Below, one piece after another: positions 17,492 to 25,683 of a DNA stretch of 64,000 bases (within the stretch, counting starts at the first letter, position 1; every line of letters begins with the position of its first letter). This DNA is from Rhodococcoides corynebacterioides (GTDB lineage: Bacteria; Actinomycetota; Actinomycetes; Mycobacteriales; Mycobacteriaceae). Below the pieces are notes generated by a model, which ran no database searches, was not told where the DNA came from, and worked only from the letters and a program-made list of their open reading frames with translations. Where the stretch lies: contig NZ_JABUBU010000008.1 of assembly GCF_019834675.1 (NCBI RefSeq), positions 1 to 64,000 on the forward strand, written 5' to 3'. Made by a program: the position numbers and the translations under genes.

Positions 17492-19198
17492 CGGCAGAGC
17501 CGCGATCGCGGCGTCGGTGTCGGCGACCTCGTGGCGCGCGATCCCCGCGGCGTCGATCTCCGCGCGCACCGCGTCGAGCACGCCCGCGTCGGCCGCGCCC
17601 ACGGGCACGACGGCGACCACCCCGGCGTCCGCCACGAGGCGGGCGACGCGAGCGAGGTGCACGGCGGCGGAGCGGTCGTCCGGGGGCAGATCGAGTGCGC
17701 CGCGCAGGGCCGCCCCGTCGAGGACGTACGCATTGCGGCCACGCGAGGTCAGGGCGTCCTCGACGGCCACGGAGACGGCGACGGCGTCGACCGGATCGAC
17801 CACCAGCAGCACGGCGCCGCGCTGGCCCGTGCGGGCGGCACGATCGTCCGCGGTCAGCACGGACGGGGTCCACGCACCCGAGTCGTCGCGTCCGGCGCTG
17901 TCCCGCGCACCCTCGACGATGCCGGCCGCGACCGTGTCGTTGGTGTGCTCGTCGACCAGGATGAACGCGCCGGCATCGCGGTTGTCGACGTAGTCGTCGG
18001 TGACCACCACGGCGCTGGTCCGCAGGGTCACGCGCGCGATGTCGTTGAGCGACAACGCAGTCGGGCTCGGGGACTCGTCGAGGGTCTCCGGGTCGAGGCG
18101 CGAGTGGATGCGCTGCACCGTGGCCCGCACCGTGGTGGTGGTGTGCTTGAGGGCGACGCGGTCGCCGACGGTGACGGGCTGCTCGCCGAGCCAACAGACC
18201 GTGGCGTCGATCTCGCGAGCGAGCACGGGCAGGTGGGCGCCGTCGCGTCCGCTGACCAGCACGTCGCCGCGCGCCACGTCGATGTCGTCGGCCAGTTCGA
18301 CCGAGACGCTGAGCGGCGCGACCGCCACGTCACGGTCCGCGTCGAGGGTGTCGAGGGCGGTGACGACGCTGCGCGATCCCGAGGGGAGCGCGACGACGGG
18401 GTCACCCACCTGCAGGGTGCCGGCGGACAGGCGGCCGGTGTAGCGGCGGCGCTCGCCGGCCGTGGGCCGCGAGACCCACTGCACAGGCAGGCGCAGCTCG
18501 GTGGCCACCGGCGCCGGCGCCACCAGGTCGATGCCCTCGAGATGCTCGAGCAGGGTCGGCCCGTCGTACCAGGGCATCGCCGCCGAGCGGTGGACGACGT
18601 TGTCGCCCGGCTTCGCGGCGATGGGGATGACCAGGATCTCGGTACCCAGACGGGCGCCGAGAGCGACCAGTTCCGCCTCGACGGCACGGAAGCGGGACTC
18701 GTCGTAGTCGACGATGTCCATCTTGTTCACCGTGGCCACGAGCCGGTCCACGCCGACGAGCGTCGCGATGCGGGCGTGGCGCCGGGTCTGGCGGAGCACT
18801 CCCGCGCGGGCGTCGACCAGCAGGATGGCGACGTTGGCGTTGGAGGCGCCGGTGAACATGTTGCGGGTGTACCGCTCGTGGCCCGGCGTGTCCGCGAGGA
18901 CGTAGCTGCGGGTGGGCGTGGAGAAGAAGCGGTACGCGACATCGATGGTGATGCCCTGTTCCCGCTCCGCGCGCAGGCCGTCCGACAGCGCGGCGAGGTC
19001 GGCGACCCCGTCGTCGTCCGTGACGGACTCGAGGTGATCGAGCGGGAGGCTGTCGGTGTCGTGCAGCAACCGACCGATCAGCGTGGACTTGCCGTCGTCG
19101 ACGGAGCCCGCGGTGGCGATGCGCAGCAGCTGACGGGGCGCGACGGCGCCGGAGTCGGGGGAGGCGTCGGCACCGGGCCGGACGTCGGTGACGGTCAT
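17483..19198 (-). CDS. cysN: Sulfate adenylyltransferase subunit 1 with vestigial APS-kinase domain
   Basis: GTPase subunit of ATP sulfurylase, 571 residues; with CysD it makes adenosine-5'-phosphosulfate. The P-loop GSVDDGKST is at 31-39, followed by DTPGHERYTRN, NKMD and two beta-barrel domains to about 440. Residues about 461-571 align with the APS kinase (CysC) fused to CysN in mycobacteria, retaining YVLDGAALRGAL (491-502) and ARLVADAGVVAVVPV. The kinase P-loop GLSGxGKS is replaced by VVDPVDAVAV and the domain is shortened, so it cannot bind ATP normally. The neighbouring CysH is an APS reductase, so PAPS is not needed for assimilation. ATG 19198 shares a base with the cysD stop. Confidence 0.92.
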   Translation of the reverse strand: MTVTDVRPGADASPDSGAVAPRQLLRIATAGSVDDGKSTLIGRLLHDTDSLPLDHLESVTDDDGVADLAALSDGLRAEREQGITIDVAYRFFSTPTRSYVLADTPGHERYTRNMFTGASNANVAILLVDARAGVLRQTRRHARIATLVGVDRLVATVNKMDIVDYDESRFRAVEAELVALGARLGTEILVIPIAAKPGDNVVHRSAAMPWYDGPTLLEHLEGIDLVAPAPVATELRLPVQWVSRPTAGERRRYTGRLSAGTLQVGDPVVALPSGSRSVVTALDTLDADRDVAVAPLSVSVELADDIDVARGDVLVSGRDGAHLPVLAREIDATVCWLGEQPVTVGDRVALKHTTTTVRATVQRIHSRLDPETLDESPSPTALSLNDIARVTLRTSAVVVTDDYVDNRDAGAFILVDEHTNDTVAAGIVEGARDSAGRDDSGAWTPSVLTADDRAARTGQRGAVLLVVDPVDAVAVSVAVEDALTSRGRNAYVLDGAALRGALDLPPDDRSAAVHLARVARLVADAGVVAVVPVGAADAGVLDAVRAEIDAAGIARHEVADTDAAIAALPPA

Positions 19199-20130
19199 CA
19201 GAAGTACCCCTCGCGTTTGCGATCTTCCATGGCGGCGCTGGACGTGCGGTCGTCGGCGCGGGTCTCCCCGCGCTCGGAGACGGTGGCGGCGGAGATCTCC
19301 CGGATCACGCCGGCGATGTCGGTGGCCTGCGACCGCACGGCGCCGGTGATGGTCAGGTCGCCCACCGTGCGGTAGCGCACGGTCTCGACGCGAGCCTGCT
19401 CGTGCTCGGTGGGGGAGGTGAACTCCGAGGTGGCGAGCAGGATGCCGTCGCGCTCGAAGACCTCGCGCTCGTGCGCGAAGTAGATGGACGGCAGTTCCAA
19501 CTGCTCGAGCTCGATGTAGCGCCAGATGTCGAGTTCGGTCCAGTTGCTCAGCGGGAACACCCGCACCTGCTCGCCGCGCTTGATGCGGCCGTTGTAGAGC
19601 GACCACGGTTCCGGCCGCTGGGCGCGGGGGTCCCACTGGCCGAACTCGTCGCGGAAACTCAGGACGCGTTCCTTGGCACGAGCGCGCTCCTCGTCGCGGC
19701 GGGCGCCACCGAACGCGGCGTCGAACTTGTTGGCTTCCAACGCATCCAGCAACGTGCGGGTCTGCAGGCGGTTGCGCGAGCCGCTGGGACCGCCCACCTC
19801 GCGCACACGCCCGGAGTCGATGGACTCCTGCACCGACGCGACCACCAGACGATGGCCGGCCTCGGCGAGCCGCCGGTCGCGGAACTCGATGACCTCCGGG
19901 AAGTTGTGGCCCGTGTCGACGTGCATGACCGGGAACGGCACCGGCGACGGCCGGAACGCCTTCTCCGCCAGGCGGAGCAGCACGATCGAATCCTTGCCGG
20001 CCGAGAAGAGCAGCACGGGGCGTTCGAGCTCGGCGACGACCTCGCGGATGATGTGGACGGACTCCGCTTCGAGAGCGCGGAGCTCGTCGACGTGGGTGAC
20101 GTCGACGACCCGTTCGGCTGCCGCGGTCAT
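19198..20130 (-). CDS. cysD: Sulfate adenylyltransferase subunit 2
   Basis: 310-residue PP-loop (adenine nucleotide alpha-hydrolase) ATPase that adenylates sulfate to APS as a heterodimer with CysN. The PP-loop LLFSAGKDSIVLLRLAEKAF lies near residue 42, and the C-terminus ends KREGYF, typical for CysD. It overlaps cysH by four bases (ATGA) and cysN by one base, so subunit production is coupled. Confidence 0.95.
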   Translation of the reverse strand: MTAAAERVVDVTHVDELRALEAESVHIIREVVAELERPVLLFSAGKDSIVLLRLAEKAFRPSPVPFPVMHVDTGHNFPEVIEFRDRRLAEAGHRLVVASVQESIDSGRVREVGGPSGSRNRLQTRTLLDALEANKFDAAFGGARRDEERARAKERVLSFRDEFGQWDPRAQRPEPWSLYNGRIKRGEQVRVFPLSNWTELDIWRYIELEQLELPSIYFAHEREVFERDGILLATSEFTSPTEHEQARVETVRYRTVGDLTITGAVRSQATDIAGVIREISAATVSERGETRADDRTSSAAMEDRKREGYF

Positions 20131-20858
20131 CGCGTTCCTTCCTCGGTGGAGTGCAGGCCGCACTCGGTCTTGGTGCTTCCCGCCCAGCGGCCGCTGCGTG
20201 GGTCCGCGCCCGGCGCGGGCTTGGCGGTGCACGGCGCGCACCCGATGGACGGGTAGCCCTCCGCCACCAGGGGATTGACGAGAATGCCGTGGCGGTCGAC
20301 GTAGTCCTGCATGTCGTCGTCCGACCACGCCGCGATGGGGTTGATCTTGACCAGACCGAACGCCTCGTCGAAGGACACCAGCGGCGCGTTGGCGCGCGTG
20401 GGCGCCTCGACCCGCCGGATTCCGGTGACCCAGGCGCTGTAGTTGGCCAGCTCGCGCTTCAGGGGCACCACCTTGCGCAGTGCGCAGCAGCGGGCCGGGT
20501 CGCGCGCGAAGAGGTCCTTGCCCTCGAGACGGTCCTGCTCGGCGACCGACACGGTGGTGGCCGCGTCGATCACGTTGACGCCGTAGACCTGCTCGACCGC
20601 GTCACGGGTCCCGATGGTCTCGGGGAAGTGGTAGCCGGTCTCGAGGAACAGCACGTCCACGCCGGGATGGATCTGCGCGGCGAGGTGCACCAGCACCGCG
20701 TCCTGCATGTTGGAGGCGACGATGTAGTCGTCGCCGAACGTGTCCTCGGTCCACCGGAGCAGATCCTCGGCCGAGGCGTCGACCAGATCGCGGGCGCCGC
20801 GCTCGGCGATCTCCCGGAGTTGCTGCTCGGACAGATGGCGGTGCGTGGCCACGCTCAT
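20127..20858 (-). CDS. cysH: Assimilatory APS reductase
   Basis: 243-residue reductase converting adenylylsulfate to sulfite and AMP with thioredoxin. It has the CC...CxxC arrangement that binds a 4Fe-4S cluster in APS (not PAPS) reductases: Cys124-Cys125, Cys207 and Cys210. The C-terminal catalytic Cys233 sits in KTECGLH. The cluster ligands argue for APS as substrate, consistent with the defunct APS kinase domain in CysN. It starts 49 bases after nirA and overlaps cysD. Confidence 0.95.
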   Translation of the reverse strand: MSVATHRHLSEQQLREIAERGARDLVDASAEDLLRWTEDTFGDDYIVASNMQDAVLVHLAAQIHPGVDVLFLETGYHFPETIGTRDAVEQVYGVNVIDAATTVSVAEQDRLEGKDLFARDPARCCALRKVVPLKRELANYSAWVTGIRRVEAPTRANAPLVSFDEAFGLVKINPIAAWSDDDMQDYVDRHGILVNPLVAEGYPSIGCAPCTAKPAPGADPRSGRWAGSTKTECGLHSTEEGTR

Positions 20859-20907
20859 GACACACCCTTTCGCGAGGAGGTGGTGGAGTGGTGCATCCCG
20901 ACGCGCG

Positions 20908-22626
20908 TCACTGCAGATCCGCGTCGTCCGCGCGCACGGCCCACTGGGCGAAGCGCTCGCCCTCCGTGCGGTGCTTGACGAAATTGCGCACCACCCGATC
21001 GATGTAGTCGCCGAGCTCGGCGCTGGTGACCTTGTGCTGCCGCAACTTTCGGCCGAACGCGCTGTCGAAGCCGAGGCTGCCGCCGAGGTGGACCTGGAAC
21101 CCCTCCACCTGTCCGCCCTGCCCGTCGTCGACCAGCTGGCCCTTGAACCCGATGTCGGCGACCTGCGAGCGCGCGCAGCTGTTGGGGCAGCCGTTGATGT
21201 TCACGGTGATCGGCACGTCGAGCTGCGCGTTGATGTCCGCCAGCCGCTCCTCGAGCTCCGGCACCAGCACCTGCGACCGCTTCCGGGTCTCGGCGAAGGA
21301 GAGTTTGCAGAACTCGATTCCACTGCACGCCATCAGGTTTCGGCGCCACGCGGACGGTCGCGCGGGCAGTCCCAGCGCGTCCATCTCGGCGATGAACTGC
21401 TCGAGCTTCTCGTCGGCGATGTCGAGGACGATCAGTTTCTGGTACGGGGTGAACCGCATGCGGTCCGAGCCCGCGCGCTCGGCGGCGTCCGCCACCTTCT
21501 GCAGCACGGTGCCGGAGACACGACCGGCGATCGGGGCGAGCCCCACCGCGTTGAGCCCGTTCTTCAGCTTCTGCACACCGACGTGGTCGACGGGGCGCGT
21601 CGGCTTCTCCGGCGCAGGCCCGTCGAGCAGGGGCCGCTTCAGGTACTCGGTCTCGAGAACCTCCCGGAACTTCTCGACGCCCCAGTCCTTGACCAGGAAC
21701 TTCAGCCGCGCCTTGTTGCGCAGGCGGCGGTAGCCGTAGTCACGGAAGATCGAGACCACGCCCTCCCACACGTCGGGCACCTCGTCGAGCGGCACCCACA
21801 CGCCGAGCCGCTGCGCCAGCATGGGGTTGGTGGACAGCCCGCCGCCGACCCAGAGGTCGAGGCCCGGGCCGTGCTCGGGGTGGTTCACGCCGATGAACGC
21901 GACGTCGTTCACCTCGTGCACCACGTCCTGCTGACCGGAGATGGCGGTCTTGAACTTGCGCGGCAGGTTCGAGTACTCGGGCTTGCCGATGTAGCGCTCG
22001 ACGATCGCGTCGATGGCCGGGGTGGGATCGAGCACCTCGTCGAGCGACTCGCCGGCGAGGGGGGAGCCCAGCACGACACGGGGGCAGTCGCCGCACGCCT
22101 CGGTGGTCTTCAATCCGACCGCCTCGATGCGACGCCAGATCTCGGGCACGTCCTCGACGCGGATCCAGTGGTACTGGACGTTCTCGCGATCGGAGAGATC
22201 GGCGGTGTCGCGGCCGAACTCCGTGGAGATCTCGCCGAGGGTGCGCAGCTGCTGTGCGGTGAGGGCGCCCGCGTCGCAGCGGATGCGCATCATGAAGTAC
22301 TTCGCCTCGAGGAGGTCGATGTTCTCGTCGCCGGTGAACGTGCCGTCGTACCCCTGCTCGCGCTGGGTGTAGAGGCCCCACCAGCGGAACCGGCCGCGCA
22401 GGTCGCTCTTGTCGATGCTGTCGAAGCCCTGCTTGGAGTAGATGTTCTCGATGCGGGCCCGCACGTTGAGCGGGTTGTCGTCCTTCTTGTTCTGCTCGTT
22501 GGGGTTCAGCGGCTCCCGGTAGCCCAGTGCCCACTGTCCCTCGGACCGGCGCTTGGCCGGCCGCGGCGACCGCGCACGGGGTGCGGGAGGTTGGGGTGCG
22601 GGAGGTGCAGTCTCAGGTGTCGTCAC
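20908..22626 (-). CDS. nirA: Ferredoxin-dependent sulfite (nitrite-type) reductase
   Basis: 572-residue siroheme and 4Fe-4S enzyme reducing sulfite to sulfide with six electrons from ferredoxin. The cluster/siroheme cysteines are visible in ACSGIEFCK (near residue 432) and GCPNSCARS (near residue 478), and two ferredoxin-reductase half-domains are recognisable. It is homologous to mycobacterial NirA/SirA; context with cysH-cysD-cysN argues for sulfite. The GTG at 22626 follows a GGAG ten bases upstream. The N-terminal 35 residues are Pro/Ala/Arg-rich. First structural gene of the reductive operon, it is preceded by a Cys leader peptide. Confidence 0.93.
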   Translation of the reverse strand: MTTPETAPPAPQPPAPRARSPRPAKRRSEGQWALGYREPLNPNEQNKKDDNPLNVRARIENIYSKQGFDSIDKSDLRGRFRWWGLYTQREQGYDGTFTGDENIDLLEAKYFMMRIRCDAGALTAQQLRTLGEISTEFGRDTADLSDRENVQYHWIRVEDVPEIWRRIEAVGLKTTEACGDCPRVVLGSPLAGESLDEVLDPTPAIDAIVERYIGKPEYSNLPRKFKTAISGQQDVVHEVNDVAFIGVNHPEHGPGLDLWVGGGLSTNPMLAQRLGVWVPLDEVPDVWEGVVSIFRDYGYRRLRNKARLKFLVKDWGVEKFREVLETEYLKRPLLDGPAPEKPTRPVDHVGVQKLKNGLNAVGLAPIAGRVSGTVLQKVADAAERAGSDRMRFTPYQKLIVLDIADEKLEQFIAEMDALGLPARPSAWRRNLMACSGIEFCKLSFAETRKRSQVLVPELEERLADINAQLDVPITVNINGCPNSCARSQVADIGFKGQLVDDGQGGQVEGFQVHLGGSLGFDSAFGRKLRQHKVTSAELGDYIDRVVRNFVKHRTEGERFAQWAVRADDADLQ

Positions 22627-22734
22627 GAAGTTCGCGCTCCAGAAATCTCGGGGCGCGGGCGGGAGCGAGAGGGTCCGGGCAGGTCCGCACACCTCGTCCC
22701 CGACCGGCCGGGAATGTGCGGGCTGGCGGGAAGG

Positions 22735-22818
22735 TCAGACGATGGGCCCCAGACAGCTGCAGACGCGCGCGAGATCGACGTGGCGGCGGGCCACGAGCAT
22801 GATCTCGACGACGGTCAT
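22735..22818 (-). CDS. RRHVDL-type Cys leader peptide upstream of nirA
   Basis: A 27-codon ORF reading MTVVEIMLVARRHVDLAR, then V-C-S-C-L-G-P-I-V and a TGA. The RRHVDL motif followed by cysteines marks the actinobacterial 'putative leader peptide' family found in front of sulfur-assimilation genes. It contains two Cys codons (TGC, TGT) close together and lies 108 bases upstream of the nirA start. Ribosome stalling at these codons under cysteine shortage is the inferred regulatory event. The start lies six bases after CAGAAT. Confidence 0.75.
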   Translation of the reverse strand: MTVVEIMLVARRHVDLARVCSCLGPIV

Positions 22819-22824
22819 GGGCTC

Positions 22825-22830
22825 ATTCTG
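22825..22830 (-). promoter_or_regulatory. Possible -10 element CAGAAT of the nirA leader
   Basis: CAGAAT on the minus strand ends six bases before the leader ATG at 22818. It differs from TAnnnT at the first base, so the call is tentative. Confidence 0.3.
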
Positions 22831-22915
22831 CCACGGGCCACCGACACTCCCGCCCGCCGCCCTCTCGGGCGACACCGTCGGAGAGGGCGCACCGACGGGG
22901 AGGACACTGGACGCG

Positions 22916-24124
22916 GTGACCTCTCTTCCGCTCGCCGAGACGGCGACGCACGCGCTGCCCGGCGCGGCCTTCGCGCGGCCCGCGCAGCCGTTCGGCCTCT
23001 ATCTGCACGTTCCGTTCTGCGCGACGCGGTGCGGGTACTGCGACTTCAACACCTATACGGCCGGGGAACTCGGCAGCTCCGCGTCGCCGCAGTCGTGGTC
23101 GGACGGGGTGCGCCGCGAACTGGAGCTGGCGGCGGCGACCTTCGACCGCGAGGCCGGATCCGTCCCCACGGTGGACACCGTCTTCGTCGGTGGCGGCACG
23201 CCGTCGTTGCTCGGGGCGGACGGTCTGACGGACCTGCTGGACGCCGCCCGGGCGGCCTTCGACCTCGCCCCGGACGCCGAGGTGACCACCGAGTCCAACC
23301 CGGAATCGACGTCGCCGGCCTTCTTCGACGGCATTCGTGCGGCGGGCTACACGCGCGTCTCGCTGGGCATGCAGTCGGCGGCACCGCACGTGCTCGCCGC
23401 GCTCGACCGCGTCCACACCCCCGGACGCCCGGTCGCGGCGGCGCGCGAGGCCACGGCGGCGGGGTTCGCGCACGTCAACCTCGACCTCATCTACGGCACG
23501 CCGGGCGAGGAGGACGGCGACCTCGACGCGTCCCTGGCCGCGGTGATCGACGCGGGGGTCGACCACGTGTCCGCCTACGCGCTCATCGTCGAGGACGGCA
23601 CGGCGCTCGCGCGGCGGGTGCGTCGCGGCGAACTCCCCATGCCCGACGACGACGTCCTGGCCGCCCGCTACGAGCGGATCGACGCCACCCTCGGCGCCGC
23701 CGGGTTCGACTGGTACGAGGTGTCCAACTTCGCCCGTGGCGACGACGCCGCGTGCCGACACAACCTGGGCTACTGGGACGGCGGGGACTGGTGGGGGATC
23801 GGGCCCGGCGCGCACAGCCACGTCGGGGGTACGCGGTTCTGGAACGTCAAGCACCCCGCGCGCTACGCACGGACGCTGTCCGACGGGACCCTGCCCGTCG
23901 CCGACAGCGAGGTGCTCACCGACGACGAACGCCACCTCGAACGGGTGATGTTGACCGTGCGGCTGCGCACCGGGGTCGCGGCGAGCGATCTGCGCCCGGC
24001 CGAGCGGGCGCGGGCCGACGACGCCGTCGCGACCGGCCTGCTGGTGCGAACCGGGGGCCGGTACGTGCTCACCGACCGCGGTCGGCTCCTCGCCGACGGC
24101 GTCGTCCGCGACGTGCTCGACTGA
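22916..24124 (+). CDS. hemW: HemW-like radical SAM heme chaperone
   Basis: 402 residues. The radical SAM motif CxxxCxxC is Cys35-Cys39-Cys42 (FCATRCGYCDF). The residue two after the third Cys is Phe, not the extra Cys of true coproporphyrinogen dehydrogenase HemN, so HemW, which binds and inserts heme, is the better name. A GGGTPS motif and the HemN-type C-terminal domain follow. The GTG at 22916 gives an N-terminus of about 25 residues before the barrel. It is divergent from the nirA operon. Confidence 0.9.
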   Translation: MTSLPLAETATHALPGAAFARPAQPFGLYLHVPFCATRCGYCDFNTYTAGELGSSASPQSWSDGVRRELELAAATFDREAGSVPTVDTVFVGGGTPSLLGADGLTDLLDAARAAFDLAPDAEVTTESNPESTSPAFFDGIRAAGYTRVSLGMQSAAPHVLAALDRVHTPGRPVAAAREATAAGFAHVNLDLIYGTPGEEDGDLDASLAAVIDAGVDHVSAYALIVEDGTALARRVRRGELPMPDDDVLAARYERIDATLGAAGFDWYEVSNFARGDDAACRHNLGYWDGGDWWGIGPGAHSHVGGTRFWNVKHPARYARTLSDGTLPVADSEVLTDDERHLERVMLTVRLRTGVAASDLRPAERARADDAVATGLLVRTGGRYVLTDRGRLLADGVVRDVLD

Positions 24125-24139
24125 GCGGGTGTCGCCGAT

Positions 24140-24445
24140 CTATCGCACGATGGCGTCGTAGTCGAAGACCCGGGCGTGCAGCACGGTCCGGTTGCGCAGA
24201 GCAGCCCGGACGGCGCGGTGCAGGCCGTCCTCGAGGTACACGACGCCGCGAAACTGCACCGCGTGCGGGAACAGATCGCCGTAGAACGTGCTGTCCTCCG
24301 ACAGCAGGCGGTCGAGCTCGAGCACCTTGGTGGTGGTCACGATCTCGTCGAGCCGCAGCTGCCGCGGCGGGATCTTCGACCAATCCCGCAGGGACAGACC
24401 GTGCTCGGGATACGGCTTGCCGTCGCGCACTCCCTTGAAGATCAC
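24140..24445 (-). CDS. Conserved small protein with ParB-like DGLHR motif
   Basis: 101 residues, function unknown. The segment VVYLEDGLHRAVRAALRNR resembles the DGxHR motif of ParB/Srx-type nucleotide-binding folds. The rest (KIPPRQLRLDEIVTTTKVLEL) also resembles a ParB N-terminus, which often begins with an instruction-like IPxxxL. A gene of this size beside hrcA is also present in mycobacteria (Rv2375, from memory). Its GTG at 24445 is preceded by TACTGT with a seven-base spacer. It is divergent from hrcA and convergent with hemW. Confidence 0.8.
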   Translation of the reverse strand: MIFKGVRDGKPYPEHGLSLRDWSKIPPRQLRLDEIVTTTKVLELDRLLSEDSTFYGDLFPHAVQFRGVVYLEDGLHRAVRAALRNRTVLHARVFDYDAIVR

Positions 24446-24452
24446 TCACGTC

Positions 24453-24458
24453 ACAGTA
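24453..24458 (-). promoter_or_regulatory. -10 element TACTGT, leaderless start of 24140-24445 gene
   Basis: TACTGT on the minus strand ends seven bases before the GTG at 24445, the hallmark of a leaderless transcript. Confidence 0.6.
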
Positions 24459-24499
24459 GAGGTGGTCGGCCACACGGGGTAGGGCCGTCGGACGGCGAC

Positions 24500-24505
24500 T
24501 AGAAT
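24500..24505 (+). promoter_or_regulatory. -10 element TAGAAT of hrcA
   Basis: TAGAAT fits TAnnnT. Transcription near 24512 would give a leader of about 30 bases containing GGAGG (24533-24537) five bases before the GTG. I looked for a CIRCE operator (TTAGCACTC/GAGTGCTAA) and saw none here. Confidence 0.55.
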
Positions 24506-24542
24506 CGGCTGGTCGGGCAGGACGAGCGTGAGGGAGGAACGA

Positions 24543-25586
24543 GTGTCGACGACCGAGGATCGACGTTTCCAGGTCCTCCGTGCTCTGGTGGCCGATTACG
24601 TCGCGACGCAGGAGCCGATCGGATCGAAGGCGTTGGTCGAGCGCCACAACCTGGGTGTGTCCAGCGCGACCGTGCGCAACGACATGGCCGTGCTCGAGGC
24701 GGAGGGGTACATCACCCAGCCGCACACCAGCTCCGGCCGGATCCCCACCGACAAGGGGTACCGACAGTTCGTCGACCGCATCGCCGACATCAAGCCGCTG
24801 TCCGCCGCCGAGCGGCGGGCCATCCTGCAGTTCCTCGACTCCGGCGTCGACCTCGACGACGTGCTGCGCCGCGGGGTGCGGCTGCTCGCGCAGCTCACCC
24901 GGCAGGTCGCCGTCGTCCAGTACCCCACGCTGTCGGCGTCGTCGGTGCGGCATCTCGAGGTGGTGGCGCTGACGCCGGCGCGGTTGCTGCTGGTGCTCAT
25001 CACCGACTCCGGCCGGGTGGACCAGCGCATCGTCGAACTCGGCGACGTCATCGGCGACGAGGATCTGTCCCGGCTGCGGGCGCTGCTCGGCGGCGCGCTG
25101 GAGGGCAAGCGGTTGGCGCAGGCGTCGATCGCCGTGTCGGAGCTGGCGGACAACGCCCCCGACGATCTGCGCGACGCGGTGGTGCGGTCCGCCACCGTGC
25201 TGGTCGAGACGCTGGTCGAGCACCCCGAGGAGCGCCTGGTGCTCGGCGGTACGGCCAACCTCACGCGCAATGCCGCGGACTTCGCGGCCCTGAGCGGCTT
25301 CCCCGGCTCGCTCCGCTCGGTGCTCGAAGCACTCGAGGAGCAGGTGGTGGTGCTCAAGCTGCTCGCCGCCACCCAGGAGACGGGGCGGGTGACGGTGCAG
25401 ATCGGCGAGGAGACCAAGGTGGAGGAGATGCGCGGGGCCTCCGTGGTGTCCACCGGCTACGGCTCCGCCGGAAACATTCTCGGCGGTCTCGGCGTTCTGG
25501 GACCGACACGCATGGACTATCCCGGCACCATCGCTTCCGTGGCGGCGGTGGCCCGCTACATCGGGGAAGTGCTCGCCGAACGGTGA
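24543..25586 (+). CDS. hrcA: Heat-inducible transcriptional repressor HrcA
   Basis: 347-residue repressor of chaperone genes that binds the CIRCE element. It has an N-terminal winged helix (residues 1-75, [30 protein letters not shown]), a GAF-like central domain and the C-terminal glycine-rich [15 protein letters not shown]-type end. The GTG at 24543 has GGAGG five bases upstream; a GTG at 24528 is in frame but less likely. First gene of hrcA-dnaJ2-rsmE. Confidence 0.95.
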   Translation: MSTTEDRRFQVLRALVADYVATQEPIGSKALVERHNLGVSSATVRNDMAVLEAEGYITQPHTSSGRIPTDKGYRQFVDRIADIKPLSAAERRAILQFLDSGVDLDDVLRRGVRLLAQLTRQVAVVQYPTLSASSVRHLEVVALTPARLLLVLITDSGRVDQRIVELGDVIGDEDLSRLRALLGGALEGKRLAQASIAVSELADNAPDDLRDAVVRSATVLVETLVEHPEERLVLGGTANLTRNAADFAALSGFPGSLRSVLEALEEQVVVLKLLAATQETGRVTVQIGEETKVEEMRGASVVSTGYGSAGNILGGLGVLGPTRMDYPGTIASVAAVARYIGEVLAER

Positions 25587-25608
25587 CGCTCCCGGCCGCG
25601 ACGGCCCC

Positions 25609-25664
25609 GACCTGTACGAACCAGACCTGTACGAACCCGACCCGCACGAACCCGACCTGTACCC
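25609..25664 (+). repeat. 15-bp tandem repeat, 3.7 copies, before dnaJ2
   Basis: Units GACCTGTACGAACCA (25609-25623), GACCTGTACGAACCC (25624-25638), GACCCGCACGAACCC (25639-25653) and a partial GACCTGTACCC (25654-25664). The phase is in frame with dnaJ2 and would read DLYEP repeats, but no start codon precedes it. It fills most of the hrcA-dnaJ2 gap. Confidence 0.85.
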
Positions 25665-25683
25665 GATGGACGACACAGAGGAC

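Noticed and set aside
20740-24438. Very long plus-strand open frame (over 1200 codons) across cysH, nirA and hemW
   Set aside because: It runs antisense to nirA/cysH and out of frame with hemW, has arginine-rich shadow composition and no family resemblance; long empty frames are normal at this GC content.
24446-24542. CIRCE operator upstream of hrcA
   Set aside because: No TTAGCACTC/GAGTGCTAA inverted repeat is present between the divergent genes.
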